Source: Gemmatimonas aurantiaca T-27
GTDB taxonomy: Bacteria > Gemmatimonadota > Gemmatimonadetes > Gemmatimonadales > Gemmatimonadaceae
Direction: 5' to 3'
Length of the DNA stretch: 64,000 nucleotides
Assembly (NCBI RefSeq): GCF_000010305.1
Contig: NC_012489.1
Span: forward strand, 2,363,646-2,427,645
Numbering within the stretch: the stretch's first letter is position 1; each line of letters begins with the position of its first letter. The notes under the pieces were generated by a model, which saw only the letters and a program-made list of their open reading frames with translations, did no database searches and was not told the DNA's origin. The position numbers and the translations under genes are program-made. Below are positions 36,620 to 44,243 of the stretch, piece after piece.

Positions 36620-38110
36620 TCAGGTGAACCAATGCGCCAGTGCTGGACGGGCCGCCTTGGCCTGGAGGGTCCAACTATGCGCACGCCGGGCATCGCCAAT
36701 CCGTCCAAATAGCTGGACCAGCCTCACGATCGGAGGGGCGAATCGTTCCTCCACGGTTGGCGCCTCCGAAGACCGCACCCGTTGTTCGATTCTGTCGATT
36801 TCCTCAGCGAGCAGCGCCCGGACCAGTGCGCGGTACGACGCGTCCCCCTCGCTGAGGGCCGCGCGAAAGCGTTCCGCGTTGGGTAGGTCGGGCGCCTGTT
36901 CCCGAACGCCGACCGCGTCGGCGAGACGGCCCTCATCCTCGAGCAGGTGCACGAGCCGTTCCCGCGCCGCCCGGTGCCGGGGTTCGAGCAGCAAGGTGCG
37001 ACGCAACGCGTCCTCCGCGCCTCGACTGTCACCGGCCGCCAGCCGCGCCGCGCCGAGTGAGCTCAGGAACAGGGCAATGTCCGGCTCCAACGCCACGGCG
37101 CGCTCCATCGCTTCAACGGCTTGCCCCCGACGACCGGCCATGCCGAGCCAGATACCGTGGAACCGATGTCCCTCCGCATACGACGGGTCGTTGCGGACGG
37201 CTCTCGCAAATTCATGACCGGCACGGGTAAAGTCGTCGTCCAGGTAGAGAGCCTGCACCCCGAAGTGCACATGTGGTACGGCCAGTGTCGGGTCGAGCGC
37301 CAACGCTTCATGACTCAACGTGATCGCCCGTCCGAACTGTTCGTCGAATGGCGTCAGCAGACCACGCCGCGCGGCGACCGCATGAAAATTGGCCAGACCG
37401 GCGACCGCCGGAGCAAAGGTCGGATCGAGTGCACGGGCTTGTTCGAAATACTCTCGACATTGCAACAGATCCTGCGCGGTACCACCATGCGCGGCGCGAA
37501 GAAACAGGTAGTGGACTCGTGCTTGCAGACTCCAGGTATCGGGAGCGTAGGGGCGGCTCACGTGAGCCACCCGCTCTATCGCCCGTACGGCGCCGCGCGT
37601 GTTGGCCTCACGTTGATCCGTCGCCGCCTGTTGCCATAGGGCGCGAAGGCGAGCACGCTCATTGGCCAACCATCGGTCGAACGCCGCCGCGCCGCGCACA
37701 TGCAGGCCATGGAGCGGCTGCACGCTCTCCCCCGACAAGGGGCCGTTGTCGAGACCCAGCAGTCCATCGCGCTCGAGATCGTGGACGTCGCAACTGAGCA
37801 ACGCCGGATTCACGCCGATCAACTGATCGCCGACCGAGAGGATGGCCGCTTCCCCGAGGCGCGAGCGCACGCCGTGCAGCGCGTTGCGCAAGCCGCGGCG
37901 CGCAGTGGCCGCGTCCACGTTGGGCCAGAGCAAGGCCATGAGGACCTCACGCGCCTGTAGCCCACGTGGGCGGGCCAGCGTCAGATAGCAGACCAGCGCG
38001 AGCTGCCGTGGCTGCGTGACGAGTGACGACCACACCGTCTCACCGTGTGCCCGAACGGCGACCGTGCCAAGTGCGGCGAGACGAAATGGAGGAGCCGGGA
38101 TCGCGGACAC
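36620..38110 (-). CDS. BTAD/TPR-domain transcriptional regulator (SARP-like)
   Basis: 496 aa from GTG 38110. The N-terminal 95 residues resemble the winged-helix domain of SARP/BTAD activators (RLAALGTVAVRAHGETV, QPRQLALVCYLTLARPRG, EVLMALLWPNVDAATARRGLRNALHGVRSRLG). The bacterial transcriptional activator helical region follows, then at least four tetratricopeptide-like repeats (for example DPTLAVPHVHFGVQALYL and DPSYAEGHRFHGIWLGMAG). No phosphoacceptor domain is seen. It follows a lipoprotein gene by 53 bases on the same strand and may sense or control something linked to it. Confidence 0.82.
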   Translation of the reverse strand: MSAIPAPPFRLAALGTVAVRAHGETVWSSLVTQPRQLALVCYLTLARPRGLQAREVLMALLWPNVDAATARRGLRNALHGVRSRLGEAAILSVGDQLIGVNPALLSCDVHDLERDGLLGLDNGPLSGESVQPLHGLHVRGAAAFDRWLANERARLRALWQQAATDQREANTRGAVRAIERVAHVSRPYAPDTWSLQARVHYLFLRAAHGGTAQDLLQCREYFEQARALDPTFAPAVAGLANFHAVAARRGLLTPFDEQFGRAITLSHEALALDPTLAVPHVHFGVQALYLDDDFTRAGHEFARAVRNDPSYAEGHRFHGIWLGMAGRRGQAVEAMERAVALEPDIALFLSSLGAARLAAGDSRGAEDALRRTLLLEPRHRAARERLVHLLEDEGRLADAVGVREQAPDLPNAERFRAALSEGDASYRALVRALLAEEIDRIEQRVRSSEAPTVEERFAPPIVRLVQLFGRIGDARRAHSWTLQAKAARPALAHWFT

Positions 38111-38163
38111 CGTCTGATCGTGCGGGCAACCCGACTAGTCGTCAAGCCACCGCTGGACGCGCG

Positions 38164-39132
38164 TCAGAGCCCTGACAGGTGACGGACACAGGACCACCAC
38201 TGTCCCGGCTGCGTCAGAGGAGGCAACTCGGGTTGTGCCGGTAGGTACTCGATGGTGGTGGTGGTATCGATCAATCCCAAGGCTCCGGCGGAATCCCGGA
38301 CGAGCACCCGAAGCCGTGCGAGGCCCGCGGGTACCTGCACGCCGTCCACCTTCACCAGCAAAAACTCGTTGGCCCATGGATACGGATCGAATCCGTTGAC
38401 ACGCTCCGTCATGCCCGGTCGGAAGCGCATGTTGCCACTGCACCAGCCAGTGCTCAGCGTTGGAATCGAAAACTCCATGGCCTCGACCATACCGCCGCTG
38501 CCTCCGACGGGTGAGCGCAGATGCACCAACGGGGCATACGCCAGATAGGGGCAGGCCCATGCACATCGCACCGGGTAGCCAAACACCTGCAAACGCTCCA
38601 CGGCCAACACCGCATGGCGGTTCGGCACTGGCAAAACCTGCAAGTCGATATAGGCCGACGCGCCTGCGGTCCGCAGTGCGATCTGCGCGGAACCCGGCGC
38701 CCGGTCCTGCAGCGACAACTGAAGACCGCGCCACCGGCGACCGATTCCATCTCGCAGCGAAACGGTATCACGTGAAAGCACCGAGACGATGGAGGCATCG
38801 GATGTCGTCACCACCACACCATCGGCATCCATCGGTACGCCGTCGCTGGCGTAGGCCTGCACCAGGATCGCCCGCACCTGGCCCACCACGCCCTCGCCCG
38901 TGTTCCCGGTGAACTGCAACCGCGCTGGCGCGAAGGGCGGGATCGGTGTGGGGATGCTGGTCGGCGGGGTGTGCGTGTCCGGCGTTGTTGCCTGGCGTTC
39001 GCCGCAGGACACCAGGATCAGCGGCGAGACCAGGACCGACAGGAGGGCACCACACCACATGGGTGCACGCTGCGCGCGGAGGCGCTGCACGTCCACACCG
39101 GCTTCACGACTGCAGTGACAGATCGTCGACAT
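38164..39132 (-). CDS. Putative exported lipoprotein of unknown function
   Basis: 322 aa from ATG 39132, which supplies the basic n-region (VQRLRAQRAP) of the signal; ATG 39060 is the alternative. The hydrophobic stretch and lipobox LILVSC put the modified Cys at about residue 43. The mature part is Pro/Thr-rich and then beta-rich, beginning with a segment like bacterial Ig-like domains (QFTGNTGEGVVGQVRAILVQAYASDGVPM). Four further cysteines (VRCAWACPYL, STGWCSGNM, WWSCVRHL) suggest disulfides. I do not recognise a catalytic motif. It lies upstream of the BTAD regulator and diverges from the amidohydrolase gene. Confidence 0.72.
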   Translation of the reverse strand: MSTICHCSREAGVDVQRLRAQRAPMWCGALLSVLVSPLILVSCGERQATTPDTHTPPTSIPTPIPPFAPARLQFTGNTGEGVVGQVRAILVQAYASDGVPMDADGVVVTTSDASIVSVLSRDTVSLRDGIGRRWRGLQLSLQDRAPGSAQIALRTAGASAYIDLQVLPVPNRHAVLAVERLQVFGYPVRCAWACPYLAYAPLVHLRSPVGGSGGMVEAMEFSIPTLSTGWCSGNMRFRPGMTERVNGFDPYPWANEFLLVKVDGVQVPAGLARLRVLVRDSAGALGLIDTTTTIEYLPAQPELPPLTQPGQWWSCVRHLSGL

Positions 39133-39276
39133 GATGGCCTCGGAGGGAGATTCGCCTCCAATGTGGAAATGGGTGTCTACGAATTGTCTGCTCGAGCCGC
39201 TGGTTGCGGGCCACGCTGCTGCGGAACCAACATTGGCTTCCTGTCGGCGCCTGTCCGATCCCTCATCAATCGTTCG

Positions 39277-40614
39277 ATGCCTCCTATGCCCAATCGCCGC
39301 CTGTCCGCGCTCGGGTTCGCCGCCGTGTCCGTCGTGTGTGTCTCCGCGACCGTGATGCCGTCGCCGCTCATGGCGCAGACCGCGCCGGCCGCAGCAGCCG
39401 CTTCCGCCCCCTCGCTGCTCCTGGTGCCGGACGGTGTCTTCGACGGCACCTCCGATCAGGTGCACCGCGGGTGGGCCGTGCTGGTACAGGGCCAGCGTAT
39501 TGCGGCGGCAGGTCCGCTGAGCGCCCTCAGCGTCCCGCGGGGCACCCAACGCATGGACCTGCCGGGCACCACGTTGCTGCCGGGCCTCAGCGACCTGCAC
39601 AGCCATGTGCTGCTGCACCCCTACGACGAAACACCGTGGAACGATCAGGTGCTTCGTGAGTCGCTGGCCCTGCGCACCGCGCGGGCCGTGAATCACCTCA
39701 AGTCCACGCTCGATGCCGGGTTCACGGTGCTGCGCGATTTGGGCACCGAGGGGGCGGACTATGCCGACGTGGGCCTCAAGGAGGCGGTGGACCAGGGCAT
39801 CATCCCGGGCCCGCGGCTCTTTGTGACCACCAAGGCGATCGTGGCCACAGGTTCGTATGGCCCCAAGGGTTTTGGCACCGAGATCGGCGTGCCGCAGGGC
39901 GCCGAGGAGGCCGACGGCGTGCAGGGGCTGACGAAGGTGGTGCGCGACCAGATCGGGCATGGTGCCGACTGGATCAAGATCTACGCCGACTATCGCTGGG
40001 GACCACGCGGTGAAGCGCGTCCCACCTTCGACCAGGCCGAATGGAACACGATCGTGTCGGTGGCCGGCTCGAGTGGCCGGTCGGTGGTGGCACACGCCAG
40101 CACCGCCGAAGGCATGCGCCGCGCCATCATGGCCGGCGTGGAAACCATCGAACACGGCGATGCGGCCACGGCCGAAGTCTTCGACCTCATGAAGCAGCGT
40201 GGTACGGCGTTCTGCCCGACGCTGTCGGCCACCGAAAGCACGACGCGCTATCGCGGCTGGAAGAAGGGGGTCGATCCGGACCCGGCCAACATCACGCAGA
40301 AGAAGGCGATGTTCAAACTGGCGTTGGCGTCAGGCGTGACGATCTGCAACGGCAGTGACGTGGGCGTGTTCTCGCATGGTAGCAATGCACTGGAGCTCGA
40401 ATTGATGGTCGAGTACGGCATGACGCCGCTCGCAGCCCTCAAGGCGGCCACGAGTGTGAATGCGCGGATCATGCACCGGGAAGGCGAGTTCGGCCGTATC
40501 GCGTCAGGCCTGCTGGCCGACCTGGTGGCGGTGCAAGGCGATCCGACGCAAAACATTTCCGCATTGCGCTCCGTACGACTCGTGGTCAAAGGAGGAACCG
40601 TCGTCCGGCGGTAA
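39277..40614 (+). CDS. Secreted amidohydrolase (imidazolonepropionase/prolidase-like, COG1228)
   Basis: 445 aa from ATG 39277; the frame is open upstream but lies over the divergent lipoprotein. The signal peptide ends near PLMAQTAP. Binuclear metal-site residues follow the amidohydrolase pattern: DLHSH (His108, His110), the likely carboxylated lysine in DWIKIYADY, His in VVAHAS and TIEHGD, and Asp in NGSDVG. Characterised relatives include Xaa-Pro and Xaa-Arg dipeptidases. Many secreted copies of this family in Gemmatimonadota-like genomes have no known substrate. A cytochrome c gene follows by 24 bases. Confidence 0.87.
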   Translation: MPPMPNRRLSALGFAAVSVVCVSATVMPSPLMAQTAPAAAAASAPSLLLVPDGVFDGTSDQVHRGWAVLVQGQRIAAAGPLSALSVPRGTQRMDLPGTTLLPGLSDLHSHVLLHPYDETPWNDQVLRESLALRTARAVNHLKSTLDAGFTVLRDLGTEGADYADVGLKEAVDQGIIPGPRLFVTTKAIVATGSYGPKGFGTEIGVPQGAEEADGVQGLTKVVRDQIGHGADWIKIYADYRWGPRGEARPTFDQAEWNTIVSVAGSSGRSVVAHASTAEGMRRAIMAGVETIEHGDAATAEVFDLMKQRGTAFCPTLSATESTTRYRGWKKGVDPDPANITQKKAMFKLALASGVTICNGSDVGVFSHGSNALELELMVEYGMTPLAALKAATSVNARIMHREGEFGRIASGLLADLVAVQGDPTQNISALRSVRLVVKGGTVVRR

Positions 40615-40638
40615 ACCGGGCATTACCATGGAGAACCA

Positions 40639-41538
40639 ATGAAACGCGTCATGCGTTGGATCGCATATGCTGCAGGAATCTTGGTCGTACTACTCGGCGG
40701 CGTCGCCGGGTACGTGTATGCCGCAAGCAACAGCAAAAGCAATCAGCAGTACGATGTCCCATTGCAACATGTCACTATCACGAGCGACTCCATCACGCTC
40801 GCTCGTGGCCGGCATCTGACCACGGCGATCGGCAAGTGCGTGGACTGCCACAGCGATGACCTGGGGGGCCAGATCATGATCGATGACCCCGCGCTGGGTG
40901 TGGCCATCGGTCCGAACATCACCAGCGGTGGTAAACTGGCCACGTATTCCGACGAGGAGCTGGTGCGCGTGATCCGTCACGGCGTGAAGCGCGATGGACG
41001 TGGTGCGTTCGTCATGCCGTCCGACGACTATCAGCATTTCTCGGATGCGGATGTGGGCGCGATCGTGGCGTACCTGCGCTCGGTGCCATCGGTGGATCGT
41101 GACCTGGGCACGTCGATGCTGCGCCCGGTTGGACGCGCGCTGGTGGCCACGAATCAGTTACCGGCCTACCCTGCCGCGCGCATCGACCACTCGCGCACAC
41201 CGCCCGCCAGCATGCAGGAAGACAGCACGCTGGCCTACGGCGAATACCTCGCCAACGTGGGTGGATGCACCGGGTGCCATGGCGCCGGGCTCAGTGGCGG
41301 TCCCATTCCCGGTATGCCGCCACAAGCACCACCCGCAGCCAACATCACGCCAACGGGTATCGGGCAGTTCTCCGATGCCCAGGTGGAGGCGATGCTGCGT
41401 ACCGGCAAACGCCCGGACGGCTCGGCGATCAAACAGACAATGCCGTGGCGCTACACGGCGATGATGACGCCGGTGGAGATGCGGGCGACGATCATGTATC
41501 TGCGTTCGGTGCCGGGCAAGGCATTCGGCAATCGGTGA
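40639..41538 (+). CDS. Membrane-anchored dihaem cytochrome c
   Basis: 299 aa. An N-terminal uncleaved helix (MRWIAYAAGILVVLLGGVAGYVYA) anchors the protein with its bulk in the periplasm. There are two cytochrome c domains with haem sites CVDCH (residues 67-71) and CTGCH (210-214), and likely axial methionines in FVMPSDD and QTMPWR. The layout resembles cytochrome subunits of alcohol or sugar dehydrogenases, but no dehydrogenase gene is adjacent. It lies 24 bases after the amidohydrolase gene, possibly one transcript. A symmetric hairpin follows. Confidence 0.9.
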   Translation: MKRVMRWIAYAAGILVVLLGGVAGYVYAASNSKSNQQYDVPLQHVTITSDSITLARGRHLTTAIGKCVDCHSDDLGGQIMIDDPALGVAIGPNITSGGKLATYSDEELVRVIRHGVKRDGRGAFVMPSDDYQHFSDADVGAIVAYLRSVPSVDRDLGTSMLRPVGRALVATNQLPAYPAARIDHSRTPPASMQEDSTLAYGEYLANVGGCTGCHGAGLSGGPIPGMPPQAPPAANITPTGIGQFSDAQVEAMLRTGKRPDGSAIKQTMPWRYTAMMTPVEMRATIMYLRSVPGKAFGNR

Positions 41539-41544
41539 GTTGTG

Positions 41545-41574
41545 GCGTAGCGAGGGCACAGCCCCTCGCTACGC
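41545..41574. terminator. Bidirectional stem-loop between convergent genes
   Basis: GCGTAGCGAGGG (41545-41556) pairs perfectly over 12 bp with CCCTCGCTACGC (41563-41574) around a six-base loop. There is no strong T-run on either side. It lies seven bases after the cytochrome c stop and ten before the end of the convergent gene. Confidence 0.6.
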
Positions 41575-41583
41575 GCCGTCGCC

Positions 41584-42309
41584 TTACTTGAGATCCACCG
41601 GTGCCCTGAAGACCGCCGCATCCGGCGCACCGAATGTCACCGAGGCGATGTTGATGATCACATCACCCTGTGCTGTGTTCTGCACCACCTTGGTGGACAG
41701 CTTCTTGCCTTCGAAGTCCTTGTAGTCGCGATAGGTCACGCGCTGCGGACCGGCAGGCGTCGTGGCGACGGTCCCGATACGAAGACCCGTGGCGACATCG
41801 AAGAACTCGACCTGTTCGATGCCCCCTTTGGTGGTGATGGCCACCTTGTAGGCTTCCACCCCATCGAAGGTTTCTTTGCCCTGCACTTCGGCCTTGCTGA
41901 ATCGGCTCGGGTCGAGAAACGCCGATCCCGTCTGCATGTTGTCGGCCATGCTCTTTTCCTGATCGGCGGGCATGCGCTGCGCCCCCTGCCCCTGCTGCGC
42001 CCAACCCTTCTCACCGTCATACCCCTGATCGATCTGGACCACGCCCAGGTCGATCGTCATGCGCATGCGATTCGGGGCGCCGATGTACCGCAGATAGCTG
42101 CCCGACAAGCCGGCAAAGGTGATATCCGCGGTGCCCTTCTCGGTGCGACCGGCAACCTTGGCCCAGGCATCCCGTCCGCCGACCGCGGTGGCGTACTTGT
42201 CATAGATCTGCTGCACCGTCGGCAACTGCGCTTCGGCCCGGGTCGCACTACCGACCATGGCACTTCCCAGCATCGCGGCGGCCATGGCCACCTGCACCAC
42301 GCGTTGCAT
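41584..42309 (-). CDS. Exported LolA/lipoprotein-sorting-like protein
   Basis: 241 aa from ATG 42309, five bases after an AGGAG ribosome site; a GTG at 42312 is also in frame. The cleavable signal peptide ends in ATRAEAQ. The mature part begins QQIYDKYATAVGGRDAWAKV, then RTEKGTADITFAGLSGSYLRYIGAPNRMRMTI and a curved beta-sheet pattern (GVEAYKVAITTKGG, VEFFDVATGLRIG, YRDYKDFEGKKLSTKVV). This resembles the LolA/LolB-like fold of outer-membrane lipoprotein carriers, but many proteins of this type bind other lipids. The role is unknown. Confidence 0.72.
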   Translation of the reverse strand: MQRVVQVAMAAAMLGSAMVGSATRAEAQLPTVQQIYDKYATAVGGRDAWAKVAGRTEKGTADITFAGLSGSYLRYIGAPNRMRMTIDLGVVQIDQGYDGEKGWAQQGQGAQRMPADQEKSMADNMQTGSAFLDPSRFSKAEVQGKETFDGVEAYKVAITTKGGIEQVEFFDVATGLRIGTVATTPAGPQRVTYRDYKDFEGKKLSTKVVQNTAQGDVIINIASVTFGAPDAAVFRAPVDLK

Positions 42310-42432
42310 CACAACTCCTGAATGAGGGAGACCTGTTGGACCTGCACACTACCATACGACACGAGGCGGCGTCGCGTTTCTGACACCGCCCCGCGTGAGA
42401 TGTTCAATCACCGCTCGATGACGGGGCCGCCC

Positions 42433-44166
42433 TCAGGCGGGCACGACGCCCTGAAAAGGCGCATCGGCACCGGCCCGCAGCGCCTCGATGCGCTCTTCCG
42501 TGAACTCCACCAGCTCAGCCATCGTGGCCGCGTCGAACACCAGCTTCACGCCGGCCGCACGGTACAGTTCGGGAAGCGAGCGGGTGCCGCCGAGTGCGAG
42601 GAATCGCTTGTAGGACGCCACGGCGTCACTGGCGTTGTGGACCGCATTGCGGAACACCTGCAACGCGCCCAACTGCGCCAATCCGTATTCGATGTAGTAG
42701 AACGGCAACTCGAAGATGTGCAACTGCCGATACCAGCGCGCAATGCGCAGAGACTCGAGGCCGGACCAATCGACCCCGCGTTCAAACTGCGCACGGATGT
42801 CGAGCCACCGGCGATCGCGAGCGTCACGATCGGCACCGGCGGGGTCGGTATAGATCCAAGCCTGGAAGGCATCGACGCTGGCAATGTGAATGAGCGCACT
42901 CAGCACTTCTTCGAGATGTTCGAGCCAGGCCACACGTGCTTCTTCCGGCGAGTAATAGCCGTCAGGCTTCACGAGATACGGCATGGCCAGCAACTCCATG
43001 CTCATGGATGCCAACTCGGCGGCTTCGTGCCCCGTACGCCGCTGCCAGGTGAATGGCAGACCGTGCGTGGCAAAATCATGGAAGCAGTGACCGGCTTCGT
43101 GCACCAGCGTGTTCACATCATCCGGCACGCCCACGGCGTTCATGAAAATGAACGGACGTCCGCGGAAGGACAGGTCGGTGCAGTAGCCACCCGGCGCCTT
43201 GCCTGGACGGCTTTCAAGATCGAGCAACTGCTCATCGGCCATCAGTCGGAACTGCGCACCCAGTTCCGGATCGACCCGCTGAAAGATGCGCGAGGCCTGC
43301 GAGACAAACGTGCCGATGTCATCGAACGGCTTGAGCGGCACCTTGGCATCGAGATCGACCCCAACATCCCATGGGCGCAGCACATCCACCCCGAGCTTGG
43401 CCTTGCGATGCTTCATCAGACGCTCGACCGCCGGCGCGACGGTTTGCTGCACGGCGTCGTGGAAACGCACCGTGTCGCTGGGCGTGTAGTCGAAGCGGTG
43501 CTTGGCGGTGAAGCAGAACTGCTGGAAGTCGGCGAAACCGGCCTCCTTGGCCACCGCCACGCGCAGCCCATACATACGATCGAACAGGTCGGCAAACTCT
43601 TCACGCCGATCGAGGTACGCCGTGGCCCCCAGACGGAACGCGCGCTCACGCACGTCCCGATCCCGTGATTTCAGCAACGGCTGCAACTGGGGAATCGTTT
43701 TGGCTTCACCATCCCAATCGACACTGAGTCCGCCGGTCAGCTTCTGATAGCCAGCCGACAATTCCTCTATCTGCGCAAAGCGCTCCACATTGGCTTCACG
43801 AAAGATCTCGATATCACTGCGAAACCGATTGAGCGTGATTTCGAGATCCGGGCGACTCCAGCCCATGTCGAGCAGTCGGCGCGCTAGACGCACCTGCTGT
43901 TCTTCGAGACGCGGGAAAATCTCCATGGAGAACCGCAGATACGCCTGCTCCGCTGCGGTATCAGCCGTATTGGCTGTATACGCGATCATGGACAACGTGC
44001 CCGCTTCACCCACCAACGTGTCGAGCCGCGACCACGTGGCCAGCCACGGCTCGATAGACGCTGCCGTGGCCTCGAGAGGCACGTCAGCCAATGCATCATA
44101 GTACGACACCACATTGTCCCATGCGGCATCGCGAAACGCCTCCGGAGAGGCAGGAAGCTTGATCAT
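42433..44166 (-). CDS. M3-family oligoendopeptidase (PepF-like)
   Basis: 577 aa from ATG 44166; the frame also opens at a TTG 13 codons earlier. The zinc-metallopeptidase motif HEAGH lies at residues 356-360, and the third zinc ligand Glu is in the HEAAELASMSMELL segment about 27 residues on. A tyrosine-rich ELPFYYIEYGLAQLGA segment near the end forms the substrate side of the M3 barrel. No signal peptide is present, so it is a cytosolic enzyme that trims peptides of roughly 5-20 residues. It lies between the LolA-like gene and the aldehyde dehydrogenase gene on the same strand. Confidence 0.92.
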   Translation of the reverse strand: MIKLPASPEAFRDAAWDNVVSYYDALADVPLEATAASIEPWLATWSRLDTLVGEAGTLSMIAYTANTADTAAEQAYLRFSMEIFPRLEEQQVRLARRLLDMGWSRPDLEITLNRFRSDIEIFREANVERFAQIEELSAGYQKLTGGLSVDWDGEAKTIPQLQPLLKSRDRDVRERAFRLGATAYLDRREEFADLFDRMYGLRVAVAKEAGFADFQQFCFTAKHRFDYTPSDTVRFHDAVQQTVAPAVERLMKHRKAKLGVDVLRPWDVGVDLDAKVPLKPFDDIGTFVSQASRIFQRVDPELGAQFRLMADEQLLDLESRPGKAPGGYCTDLSFRGRPFIFMNAVGVPDDVNTLVHEAGHCFHDFATHGLPFTWQRRTGHEAAELASMSMELLAMPYLVKPDGYYSPEEARVAWLEHLEEVLSALIHIASVDAFQAWIYTDPAGADRDARDRRWLDIRAQFERGVDWSGLESLRIARWYRQLHIFELPFYYIEYGLAQLGALQVFRNAVHNASDAVASYKRFLALGGTRSLPELYRAAGVKLVFDAATMAELVEFTEERIEALRAGADAPFQGVVPA

Positions 44167-44243
44167 CGAAGAGTCGGAAGCTGAGAGAGCGACAATCTGG
44201 TGCAAAGGCGTCGCCGAAGCGTCATTCGTTTCGTCACCAACGG

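Noticed and set aside
41545-41574. Hairpin with GCGTAGCGAGGG as a dispersed repeat
   Set aside because: Position seven bases after a stop and between convergent genes fits a simple terminator. Only one copy of the full stem was seen in the window.
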